DNA of 9,911 nt from Candidatus Njordarchaeota archaeon. Lineage in GTDB: Archaea > Asgardarchaeota > Njordarchaeia > Njordarchaeales > JAHKLH01. The position numbers and the translations under genes are program-made. Shown here one piece after another: positions 1-5,471 of this stretch. The DNA is taken from NCBI GenBank assembly GCA_029856635.1, contig JAHKLH010000046.1:1-9911 (forward strand), given 5' to 3'. The notes under the pieces are model-generated. The model was given only the letters and a program-made list of their open reading frames with translations. It did no database searches and was not told the DNA's origin. Numbering within the stretch: the first letter of the stretch is position 1; the number at the start of each line of letters is the position of its first letter.

Positions 1-351
1 AATTTGAGCTGTTATGTTATAATCTCCATCTAAAATTATTTCCGCATCAACTAATCGTGTTTTTCTTATTCCAATCCTATGCTGTCCAAGGAATTTTACA
101 AGTGCTTTTCTTATTCTTAGCGTCGCAACATGCACGCGAACCTTCGTCCCACTTACTATTTCAAAAGCAAGAGTGTTATCTTTTGTAGTCCAGCTTTTGA
201 TTTTGGCAGCTTCCTCTTCTTTTTTAGCACCCCGTCTTAAAATATTCTTATTGAATTCATCAATAAGTTTCGGAATTTCATTAATTGCTTCCCTTGGAAG
301 CGGTTTGCTCAATACAAACTCTGCAGTTCCTCGATACCTCATTCTTATCAT
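1..351 (-). CDS. serS: Type-2 (methanogen-type) seryl-tRNA synthetase, N-terminal part, truncated by window edge
   Basis: Only the first 117 codons are present; the frame stays open to position 1, so the catalytic core lies outside the window. The visible part matches, from memory, the N-terminal tRNA-binding domain of the unusual archaeal SerRS (Methanosarcina barkeri type): an ILRRGA motif near residues 37-42, an AKIKSW strand near 48-53, then KVRVHVATLRIRK near 71-83 and GIRKTR near 94-99, paralleling LLTRGA, AKVTEW, RYVRVHDAIFRLRK and KIGIRG in that enzyme. The product would charge tRNA-Ser in the cytosol. A stop codon lies immediately upstream of ATG 351, so the start is ATG 351 or ATG 342; the second gives a length closer to the remembered relatives. 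No GGTGA-type ribosome site is visible. It lies 31 bp downstream of the small gene at 383-670, probably in the same transcript. Without the catalytic domain the call is good but not certain. Confidence 0.72.
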   Translation of the reverse strand, partial: MIRMRYRGTAEFVLSKPLPREAINEIPKLIDEFNKNILRRGAKKEEEAAKIKSWTTKDNTLAFEIVSGTKVRVHVATLRIRKALVKFLGQHRIGIRKTRLVDAEIILDGDYNITAQI

Positions 352-382
352 CTATCTTATGTTAACGAAAAACCATAATATT

Positions 383-670
383 TTACTTCTTAAGATTGAA
401 GTACTTTATCAAGAGAACTCTTCTAATTCCACTAACTTTTCCAAACCTGAGTAATAATTTCTTTGCGCATTGAATATTCTTGCTTTTTATCAAAATAATT
501 TGAATCCTCTTGTTGAGAATTTGAGAGTAAAGCTCTCGTAATTTACGATCCCGCTTTAGGATTTCTCTAAAGGTTTCATCGTCTGAAATAAAGGAAACAG
601 CATCAAATTCGTCCAATTCTTTGGCGTTAATCTCATCAAGAGATTTCACTATTATTTGAATAGTTTTCAC
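383..670 (-). CDS. Small unrecognised protein (92-95 aa) between udp and serS
   Basis: I do not recognise a family. The protein is charged and mixed alpha/beta: a hydrophobic strand (residues 3-9), an acidic stretch near 10-32, a basic helix-like segment around 36-54, a second strong strand IQIILIKS (56-63) and a basic, hydrophobic tail. There is no signal peptide, membrane segment or metal-binding cluster. It looks real because it is tightly packed: its first possible start, GTG 670, overlaps the udp stop by four bases (GTGA), and serS follows after 31 bp. The start is debatable. AGGTGA at 667-672 is a perfect Shine-Dalgarno word, and five bases after it comes ATT (659-661), which sits where three other genes in the window have ATG. 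GTG 670 would use part of that word as its own start codon; GTG 649 has no ribosome site. Confidence 0.6.
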   Translation of the reverse strand: MKTIQIIVKSLDEINAKELDEFDAVSFISDDETFREILKRDRKLRELYSQILNKRIQIILIKSKNIQCAKKLLLRFGKVSGIRRVLLIKYFNLKK

Positions 671-1494
671 CTTAGATAGGGAAGCCTATTTCCTTTTGCT
701 TTTTCGTCATCCCATTCCTTGAGAATTTTTACTGCCTCGCAACCAACATGACATACTGCTTTTTCAGCGCTCTTTTTCTCTTCTGGTGAGATAAATTCAT
801 TTGTAACTCTATTGGCAAAAACAACGCAAACTGCTCCGGCTCGTAATCCAAGGATTCTACTTAGAACAAAGAGAGTTGAGGCTTCCATTTCGAAATTGAG
901 AACTTTTAATTGCTTTAATTCATTAATTAGTCCTTCCATATGTCTGGGCAAGAAACCATCAATTTTACGTTCTTGTCCAGCATAAAAAGAATCACTCGAT
1001 GCGGTTATCCCAACGTGATATCTATAACCAAGAGAATCTGCTGCTTTGATTAAAGCTAATGTCACTTCCAAATCCGCAACTGCTGGATATTCTATTCGTG
1101 CATAGTTTCTTGATGCTCCATCCAGACGTACAGCACCTAAGGAAATTACTAAATCTCCAATTTTCACATTTTCATGTAATGATCCTGTAGATCCAACTCT
1201 TATCAAAGTTCTTGCACCAACGTAATAAAGCTCAATGACTGCTATTTCTGTTGCAGGACAACCTATTCCCGTTGATGTTGCCGCCACTTCAACGCCCTTG
1301 TAGGTTCCTACAATAGTCTTGTATTGTCTTACATATGCAATTTCTCTCGGATTAGAAAGAAGAGATGCAACTATGTCCACTCTCTTTGGATCTCCGGGTA
1401 AAAGGACATAATGTGGTATTTCTCCTGGTTTTATTCCAAGATGATAAACACGCTCTTGGAAAAGTGGCTTTTCTGCTGAGATTTTCTCTGACAT
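667..1494 (-). CDS. udp: Uridine phosphorylase
   Basis: Cytosolic nucleoside phosphorylase (PNP/UDP family 1) that splits uridine with phosphate into uracil and ribose-1-phosphate for pyrimidine salvage. At 275 residues it has normal full length. Visible motifs in order: GDPKR (34-38) and RVGSTGS (99-105) for phosphate binding, STGIGCPATEIA (74-85), SSDSFYAGQER (166-176), and NFEMEAST (200-207) contacting the ribose. The GQER segment supplies the Gln and Arg that in E. coli Udp (Q166, R168) select uracil, favouring uridine over purine nucleosides. The conserved RAG and NR segments near 218-229 also match. The start is ATG 1494; no GGTGA site precedes it. It is probably the first gene of an operon with the small gene at 383-670 and serS; its stop codon forms part of the next gene's Shine-Dalgarno word. 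A related purine specificity cannot be fully excluded but is unlikely. Confidence 0.95.
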   Translation of the reverse strand: MSEKISAEKPLFQERVYHLGIKPGEIPHYVLLPGDPKRVDIVASLLSNPREIAYVRQYKTIVGTYKGVEVAATSTGIGCPATEIAVIELYYVGARTLIRVGSTGSLHENVKIGDLVISLGAVRLDGASRNYARIEYPAVADLEVTLALIKAADSLGYRYHVGITASSDSFYAGQERKIDGFLPRHMEGLINELKQLKVLNFEMEASTLFVLSRILGLRAGAVCVVFANRVTNEFISPEEKKSAEKAVCHVGCEAVKILKEWDDEKAKGNRLPYLR

Positions 1495-1557
1495 TTTTGA
1501 ACCCAGAATAATAAAGTGATTTGAAATACTTGCAGATTTTCACATATCGGTTTTCAT

Positions 1558-1571
1558 TTATGTATTATATG
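1558..1571 (-). promoter_or_regulatory. Candidate TATA box for the udp operon
   Basis: Read on the minus strand this AT-rich site is CCATATAATACATA, with ATATAATA about 70 bp before the udp ATG. It would place transcription start near 1540 and give a leader of about 45 bases. A second AT-rich word, TTTATTA (1508-1514), lies closer but would start transcription inside the gene. It is the only udp-upstream site with sensible geometry, but evidence is base composition and spacing only. Confidence 0.35.
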
Positions 1572-1596
1572 GTTGACTTGATGCCCTAATTGATTA

Positions 1597-2829
1597 TCAT
1601 GTGTCAAATTTAAACGGGGACCAATCCTTTAAGATTTCAGCAAGCAAAGGATCAGCTTCAGTTAATACCAAGAAAACTGTTTGAGAAGGAATTTCGAGGG
1701 AAATTACCTTAGTGCGTCCGTAACGACCAAATGATACTATCTGACATGAAACTAAGCCGAGAGTCTCTAAATCGTTTATGAAATCATTCATTCGTCTAAG
1801 CGTGACAGGAGGTGTGCCCGTGATTTCGCATAATTTTTCATACATCTTCTTCACTACCCCAGTAGTCACTTTTTTACTTTTTGTGAAAAGTAATGCAATT
1901 GCAAGTAGTACTAATTTTTCTTGATGTGGCAATGACTTTATTGCTGCTTTGATTATATCACGCTCGACCTCCTCATATGCCATTCTCACATGTTGTTCTG
2001 TTATCTTTTCTGCACCCTCCCTTTCTGCAATTTCGCCTGCAATACGCAATAAATCTATAGCTTTTCTCGCATCTCCACTTTCTCTTGCGGATAGTGCTGC
2101 TATTAGTCTTAATGTTGAATCATCAATTGCACCATCAATGAATGCTAATTCCGCTCTTTGTTTGAGAATATCATAGAGTTGTTCAACGGTATACGGCTCG
2201 AAAACGATGCTTTCTTCGGATAAGCTTGATAAAACACGAGCGTCTAAAAATTCTTTGAATCTGAGATCGTTTGTAATACCAATGACGCTCACTTGAGAAT
2301 TCTCTAATTCATTGTTAATCCTAGTTAGTCTATATAATATATCATTTCCTTCTTTTTTCTTGACTAAATAATCAATTTCATCCAGTACGATTACAACAAA
2401 GCTTTCGAGCATATCTATTCGACGTAAGACTTTCTCAAATATGTCAGCCACGGCAAGTCCCGTTCTCGGCACTTTAATTCCTAGCTCAGTTGCTGTTTTG
2501 TATAAGACTTTATAAGGGGTGTTATACATTCGGGTGTTAACATAGGCGGCGGCAAAATGAAGGTTATATTTTTTAGCTTTTTGAATTAACTTGTTGAGAA
2601 CGTAGAGAATAACAGCTGTTTTTCCTGTGCCAGTCTTACCATACTCAAATACATTTGATGGCTTTCCTCCCTTCAATGCTGTTGCTAAGATTTTTGCCAA
2701 TTTTTCAATTTCCTTTTCACGGTGAGGAAGCGTTTCGGGAACGTAGTCAATACTAAGAACACGACGATTCTTGAAAATTGATTTGCGGTTAAGAACTTCA
2801 TCGAAGATTTTGTCAACAATAGACATCAT
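1597..2829 (-). CDS. orc1: Orc1/Cdc6 family replication initiator ATPase
   Basis: Archaeal origin-binding AAA+ protein that marks replication origins and recruits the MCM helicase. Length is 410 residues, usual for the family. Seen in order: a basic N-terminal segment, Walker A GKTGTGKT (64-71), Walker B VIVLDEID (146-153), sensor 1 GITND (184-188), an arginine-containing DARVLSSLSEE segment (196-206) followed by the typical EPYT/EQL stretch, sensor 2 GDARKAIDLLR (252-262), and a C-terminal winged-helix domain whose wing is probably FGRYGRTKVISL (367-378). All ATPase residues are intact, so it should be an active member rather than a decayed paralogue. Two ATG codons are adjacent (2829 and 2826); GGGTTAAA precedes them. 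A TATA-like box lies about 65 bp upstream. Archaeal orc1 genes often sit beside an origin, which makes the 2830-3061 gap an origin candidate, though no textbook ORB element is visible there. Confidence 0.95.
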   Translation of the reverse strand: MMSIVDKIFDEVLNRKSIFKNRRVLSIDYVPETLPHREKEIEKLAKILATALKGGKPSNVFEYGKTGTGKTAVILYVLNKLIQKAKKYNLHFAAAYVNTRMYNTPYKVLYKTATELGIKVPRTGLAVADIFEKVLRRIDMLESFVVIVLDEIDYLVKKKEGNDILYRLTRINNELENSQVSVIGITNDLRFKEFLDARVLSSLSEESIVFEPYTVEQLYDILKQRAELAFIDGAIDDSTLRLIAALSARESGDARKAIDLLRIAGEIAEREGAEKITEQHVRMAYEEVERDIIKAAIKSLPHQEKLVLLAIALLFTKSKKVTTGVVKKMYEKLCEITGTPPVTLRRMNDFINDLETLGLVSCQIVSFGRYGRTKVISLEIPSQTVFLVLTEADPLLAEILKDWSPFKFDT

Positions 2830-2850
2830 TTTAACCCATGCATGAAACGG

Positions 2851-2873
2851 TGAGAGAGAATTTTGAGAGAGAA
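2851..2873. repeat. Direct repeat TGAGAGAGAA x2 upstream of orc1
   Basis: TGAGAGAGAA occurs at 2851-2860 and again at 2864-2873, a 13-bp period. A third near-copy, TCAGAGAGAA (one change), lies at 2942-2951 in the same orientation. On the orc1 sense strand the word is TTCTCTCTCA. The first two copies overlap the expected transcription start and leader of orc1, so they could be a regulator or initiator binding site. They could also be simple purine-rich sequence. Confidence 0.4.
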
Positions 2874-2887
2874 AAGAGACTGAGATT

Positions 2888-2898
2888 ATCTATATAAC
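2888..2898 (-). promoter_or_regulatory. Candidate TATA box for orc1
   Basis: On the minus strand the site reads TTATATAGATA. It lies about 60-68 bp before the orc1 ATG and would place transcription start near 2866-2870, inside the second TGAGAGAGAA repeat, with a leader of about 40 bases. The inverted repeat GGAAA-5-TTTCC (2901-2915) lies just upstream. Confidence 0.45.
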
Positions 2899-2924
2899 AT
2901 GGAAATATACTTTCCCTCTTTTAA

Positions 2925-2939
2925 GGAAAAATTTTAAAG
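2925..2939 (+). promoter_or_regulatory. Candidate BRE + TATA box driving the plus-strand small RNA
   Basis: GGAAAAA (2925-2931) followed directly by TTTTAAAG (2932-2939) resembles an archaeal BRE-TATA pair. With the usual distance of about 26 bases from TATA centre to start, transcription would begin at about 2960-2963, at the GGGG immediately before the candidate C box. No protein gene lies downstream on this strand, so this promoter only makes sense for a small RNA. Confidence 0.4.
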
Positions 2940-2959
2940 ACTCAGAGAGAAAAATTATT

Positions 2960-3016
2960 GGGGATGAAGAAGAGGTGATCCACTGAATAAATGATGAAAA
3001 AAGAAATCAGACCCTT
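2960..3016 (+). ncRNA. Candidate C/D-box guide RNA with D' guide against the 16S rRNA 3' end
   Basis: Elements in order on the plus strand: a C-box-like GGGATGA (2961-2967; consensus RTGATGA with one change), a 15-base spacer, a perfect D' box CTGA (2983-2986), a 4-base loop ATAA, a perfect C' box ATGATGA (2991-2997), a 10-base spacer and a D-box-like CAGA (3008-3011; consensus CTGA). The last 11 bases before D', GAGGTGATCCA (2972-2982), are fully complementary to the conserved archaeal 16S 3' end, UGGAUCACCUC. By the rule that the target pairs with the fifth base upstream of D' (A2978), the methylated residue would be the U of GGAUCACC (E. coli U1532 by my count), beside the anti-Shine-Dalgarno. 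A BRE/TATA-like site sits at the right distance upstream. Weak points are the degenerate C and D boxes, spacers not at the usual 12, and GGG/CCC that could pair without forming a kink-turn bulge. The alternative, a strong ribosome site for an 11-codon ORF (2991-3026), has poor spacing. Confidence 0.42.
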
Positions 3017-3023
3017 TAATTCT

Positions 3024-3051
3024 TAAAAAGAAATAGAAAAATACCCAAAAA
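3024..3051 (-). terminator. T-rich terminator after the small gene at 3062-3388
   Basis: Immediately after the stop codon, the minus strand runs through TTTTTGGGTATTTTTC and then TTTCTTTTT. Successive U-tracts without a hairpin are the usual archaeal intrinsic terminator. It would separate this gene from orc1. Confidence 0.5.
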
Positions 3052-3061
3052 CGTGTATGGC

Positions 3062-3388
3062 TTATACTAGCCTTGTTAGTAATGAAGTAGCTAGTATAAG
3101 GACTGATTCATCCACAATTTTCTCTTTGCGCATTAGTATTTCTGGTTCTATAAGTGTAATGACACAGTTTCTCTTGTTTTTAATTGCCTTTACTAGCTCC
3201 TTATATAGCTGTTGTCCGTGCTGAATTACTTTCCCGTTCATTACTGGAACATATTTATTATGTAGTACTGCTTCTCCAAGAGATTCTATCATCTCAATTA
3301 TGTATTGTGCGGCTTTTTCTGCTGATACTATTTGTTTACTACTAATTTCCTTTAATTTCATTCCATTCCAAATAATTATGATTTTCAT
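3062..3388 (-). CDS. Small unrecognised protein (108 aa) with its own promoter
   Basis: No family recognised. From ATG 3388 the protein has a hydrophobic first strand KIIIIWNG (2-9), a helix-like stretch (about 17-39, containing AEKAAQYIIEMIESLG), a second basic helix around 58-72, a hydrophobic strand CVITLIEPEI (75-84) and a hydrophobic helical C-terminus. This suggests a small soluble alpha/beta fold. There is no signal peptide or convincing membrane helix. The start is decided by GGTGA (3394-3398), five bases before the ATG; the upstream in-frame TTG 3403 and GTG 3397 lie over or before that ribosome site and are unlikely starts. It is flanked by long gaps, with its own TATA box upstream and a T-rich terminator downstream, so it is probably monocistronic. 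Coding potential is supported by this complete expression signal set rather than by homology. Confidence 0.62.
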   Translation of the reverse strand: MKIIIIWNGMKLKEISSKQIVSAEKAAQYIIEMIESLGEAVLHNKYVPVMNGKVIQHGQQLYKELVKAIKNKRNCVITLIEPEILMRKEKIVDESVLILATSLLTRLV

Positions 3389-3393
3389 ATCTT

Positions 3394-3398
3394 TCACC
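3394..3398 (-). promoter_or_regulatory. Ribosome binding site GGTGA deciding the start at 3388
   Basis: GGTGA on the minus strand is complementary to the UCACC of the 16S 3' end and lies five bases before ATG 3388. It overlaps the in-frame GTG 3397, which is therefore part of the ribosome site rather than a start codon. Confidence 0.65.
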
Positions 3399-3415
3399 GG
3401 CAAAACTCCATGTAA

Positions 3416-3471
3416 TTTCTACAAAATGTAAAAAATATTTAAAGATTAGTAATTTTTTCACAATGTAGAAA
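3416..3471. repeat. Inverted repeat TTTCTACA / TGTAGAAA centred on a TATA box
   Basis: Eight-base perfect arms lie at 3416-3423 and 3464-3471. Their centre (about 3443) nearly coincides with the TATA-like box at 3436-3444 of the gene at 3062-3388. The spacing is too long for a stable hairpin and better suits two half-sites of a DNA-binding regulator. The left arm also forms TACAAAATGTA (3420-3430), a short palindrome near the expected transcription start. In AT-rich DNA such arms can arise by chance. Confidence 0.35.
3436..3444 (-). promoter_or_regulatory. TATA box of the small gene at 3062-3388
   Basis: CTTTAAATA on the minus strand is close to the archaeal box A consensus. It puts transcription start near 3413 and leaves a leader of about 25 bases carrying the GGTGA ribosome site. 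Confidence 0.5.
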
Positions 3472-3477
3472 ATTTCT

Positions 3478-3497
3478 CCAAAATAAAATAATTTGAA
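3478..3497 (-). terminator. T-rich terminator after the nnr operon
   Basis: About 30 bases after the stop at 3528, the minus strand reads AAATTATTTTATTTTGG. A U-rich run in this position would end the nnr transcript before the next gene's promoter. The call rests on composition only. Confidence 0.35.
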
Positions 3498-3527
3498 CTT
3501 TTAGCAATTTTTGTTTATCCTATTTCA

Positions 3528-3848
3528 TTATGAAAAACGAATAGAAACACATTTTTCTTCTTTTCCATCAAGATACACACGAATTTGCCACAATCCTTTG
3601 AGTTGAATTTCAGTATCTATTTCCACAAATGCCGTTGCAAGAGCTTGAACACAAATTTTAGGAGTTCTAACTCGCCGGATGTAAATTTTAATTTCATGAT
3701 TCACTTCATCAATTTCTGCTTTCGCTTTAATTTCGTAGCAAGGATTTGAAATAGGAATCTTTCCTGTGATATACAGTTTGCTATCTTTTATGGTTATGTT
3801 AATATGCTTGGGTTCGACACCAATTTTCTTTACGATCCGCAGTTTCAT
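3528..3848 (-). CDS. Small unrecognised beta-rich protein (106 aa) in operon with nnr
   Basis: No family recognised with confidence. Alternating hydrophobic residues in at least six short strands (for example INITI, KLYITGKI, YEIKAKAEI, EIKIYIRRV, WQIRVYL, KCVSIRF) and almost no helix point to a beta-sandwich, perhaps immunoglobulin-like. An NPCY motif (residues 35-38 from the ATG) and a second Cys in ICVQALA (65-71) could pair; a third Cys lies near the end. There is no signal peptide, so the protein appears cytosolic. The gene starts just downstream of the nnr stop. GTG 3857 is two bases after it, but GTGA (3854-3857) lies five bases before ATG 3848, which I prefer. Co-transcription with nnr is likely, but nothing in the sequence ties the protein to NAD(P)HX repair. 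Confidence 0.62.
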   Translation of the reverse strand: MKLRIVKKIGVEPKHINITIKDSKLYITGKIPISNPCYEIKAKAEIDEVNHEIKIYIRRVRTPKICVQALATAFVEIDTEIQLKGLWQIRVYLDGKEEKCVSIRFS

Positions 3849-3859
3849 TTTTTTCACTT

Positions 3860-5413
3860 TTACTGGTGAGCTTTTAAATATATTTCTCGAAGTTCATTTA
3901 TTTTTCCCTCATACAGCATTTTAAGCACTGTTGGAATTTCATTAATAACATCCGTAGCTGTAAGAGAATAACCGTATTTTGAGAATGAGAGATCCCCGGC
4001 AGCACCATTAATAAATGCACCGGCGCATGCTGACCAAAATCGATCGACTTCTTGTGCAAGGAATGTAGCTATTATTCCATCTAAAACATCCCCTGTTCCT
4101 CCTACGGTCATTCCAGGATTACCAGTTACATTCAGTTTGATCCTCCCTCCATTACTTATCACATCTATATGTCCTTTCAGGAGGATTACACATCCGCATT
4201 TTTTAGCATATTCCTGAGTCAGTTGAATTCTCTGATTTAAATCTCTTGGTTTTTCTCCAAAAATCTTTGCAAATTCTCCAGCATGTGGTGTAATAATTAT
4301 GCCCTTAGGTATTTTGTCCACAGTTAGGGCTTTTAATGCATCTGCATCCACTACGATTTTGTCTAAACTATTAACTCGCTTTAAAAATTCTAATACAAAA
4401 TCAAGACATTCATCTTTTGTGCTTAATCCTGGTCCAATTATGATTGCTGTGTATTTCTGTGCCTCATCAATGAGATAATCAAGATGCTCTACTGTTACGT
4501 ATTCACCATTAAGCTCTCTCACGATTAAATTGGGTGAAAAACCTCTGATTACTTTTGCAACTGAGGATGGTGCATATATAACAACAATATCAGCACCTGT
4601 ATGAAGAGCAGCCAATCCTGCTAGTGCTGGTGCGCCAGAGTATTCTTTAGAACCACCGATTATCATTATTCTACCATGAATTCCTTTGTATGACCAGGGA
4701 TCTCGTTTCTTGAGAACATATGCTCTCAAATCCCCGGGGCCTACAAATAATTCTGCTTCAAGGGGGATTCCAATATCTTTGACGATGATTTTTCCACAAA
4801 TATGCTCATTCATTCCTTTCTTAATTCCATGAAAAGTTACCGTGATATCTGCTTTAACTACTTCACCAAATGCTTTTCCAGCGAAGCAATCTAAACCGCT
4901 TGGAACATCTACTGCTATTATTTTGATGTCTTCTTTTTGATTCTTTGCTTGATTAATTAAACGAATGGCTAGCGCGGGTAATCCTTTAACCCTTCCCTTT
5001 GTACCGACTCCGAGTATTCCATCAATGATGATGTCAGCATCAAGCAATATTTTGAGAATGTCATTGGATTGCTCTGGGTACCGAAATTCAATTATTTTTA
5101 TGCTCCATGTCATTTGCGAGATAATTTCAAAGTTCTTCTTTGCTTCTTCTGTTGTAATATTTTTCGCTTTTCCGACGAGAATTACTGTTACTTTATGATT
5201 TCTTCCCAAATGCCTTGCAGCAACAAATGTGTCCCCCCCATTATTTCCAAGTCCGCAAACTGCAACAATTTTTAACTTTTGTCCATTTGATAAGTTTTCA
5301 ATTACTTCCGCAATATTCTTTCCTGCGTTCTCCATTAATTGCAACACAGAGATGCCTAACCATTGAGAATTCTCGTCAAGGGCTTTAATATCCTTTGGAG
5401 AGAGCACTTTCAT
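3860..5413 (-). CDS. nnr: Bifunctional NAD(P)H-hydrate repair enzyme (epimerase + ADP-dependent dehydratase)
   Basis: Cytosolic metabolite-repair enzyme. It converts damaged, hydrated NADH or NADPH back to the normal cofactor: the N-terminal YjeF domain epimerises R-NAD(P)HX to the S form, and the C-terminal carbohydrate-kinase-like domain dehydrates the S form using ADP. At 517 residues it is full length for the fused archaeal/bacterial form. N-domain motifs: GLGNNGGDTFVAARHL (54-69), DGILGVGTKG (131-140, with the likely catalytic Asp131) and AVDVPSGLD (167-175). C-domain motifs: HGRIMIIGGS (246-255) with YSGAPALAG (258-266), IIGPGLS (325-331), VVDADAL (354-360), TPHAGEF (375-381), LLKG (411-414) and GNPGMTVGGTGDVL (431-444), which binds nucleotide and holds the catalytic Asp. 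All expected motifs are intact. ATG 5413 is the start, with GGGATAAAAA before it. It is divergent from the aminotransferase and leads the small gene at 3528-3848. Confidence 0.95.
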   Translation of the reverse strand: MKVLSPKDIKALDENSQWLGISVLQLMENAGKNIAEVIENLSNGQKLKIVAVCGLGNNGGDTFVAARHLGRNHKVTVILVGKAKNITTEEAKKNFEIISQMTWSIKIIEFRYPEQSNDILKILLDADIIIDGILGVGTKGRVKGLPALAIRLINQAKNQKEDIKIIAVDVPSGLDCFAGKAFGEVVKADITVTFHGIKKGMNEHICGKIIVKDIGIPLEAELFVGPGDLRAYVLKKRDPWSYKGIHGRIMIIGGSKEYSGAPALAGLAALHTGADIVVIYAPSSVAKVIRGFSPNLIVRELNGEYVTVEHLDYLIDEAQKYTAIIIGPGLSTKDECLDFVLEFLKRVNSLDKIVVDADALKALTVDKIPKGIIITPHAGEFAKIFGEKPRDLNQRIQLTQEYAKKCGCVILLKGHIDVISNGGRIKLNVTGNPGMTVGGTGDVLDGIIATFLAQEVDRFWSACAGAFINGAAGDLSFSKYGYSLTATDVINEIPTVLKMLYEGKINELREIYLKAHQ

Positions 5414-5471
5414 TTTTTATCCCGACTCTTGACATGTTTTCTGAAAATAATTGATTTAGGTGAGATATTTT
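5414..5471. promoter_or_regulatory. 58-bp divergent intergenic region between nnr and the aminotransferase
   Basis: Both genes must be transcribed from within this short region. On the plus strand TTTTTTAT (5413-5420) could be a TATA box, placing a start near 5442 and leaving a leader with the AGGTGA site. On the minus strand only the weak CAATTATTTTC (5443-5453) is seen. Regulation of the two genes is likely to interfere, but no operator is evident. Confidence 0.35.
5458..5463 (+). promoter_or_regulatory. Ribosome binding site AGGTGA deciding the aminotransferase start
   Basis: AGGTGA matches the anti-Shine-Dalgarno over six bases and lies eight bases before ATG 5472. The in-frame GTG at 5460 is inside this site, so it should not be used as the start. 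Confidence 0.7.

Noticed and set aside
173..454. Plus-strand open frame of 93 codons
   Set aside because: It lies antisense to the serS start and the end of the small gene at 383-670, both better supported; no ribosome site and low-complexity composition.
1508..1514. TTTATTA just upstream of udp as the TATA box
   Set aside because: Its distance from ATG 1494 would start transcription inside the coding region; the site at 1558-1571 has better geometry.
1949..2176. Plus-strand open frame inside orc1
   Set aside because: Antisense to an intact, conserved AAA+ protein; the Ser/Ala-rich product is a typical shadow frame.
2837..2844. CATGCATG palindrome before orc1
   Set aside because: Short, single copy and readily expected by chance; no supporting second site.
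2979..2990. TCCACTGAATAA as a possible ORB/mini-ORB origin element
   Set aside because: Only the first seven bases fit the TCCACTGGAAAC core and the second half fails; the same bases are accounted for by the guide and D' box.
2991..3026. Plus-strand 11-codon ORF (MMKKEIRPFNS) behind a very strong Shine-Dalgarno-like sequence
   Set aside because: The 16S-complementary stretch is too far from the ATG for normal initiation, the peptide has no coding character, and the C/D-box reading explains both the complementarity and the ATGATGA.
4965..5275. Plus-strand open frames inside nnr
   Set aside because: Antisense to conserved NnrE motifs, without promoter or ribosome site.
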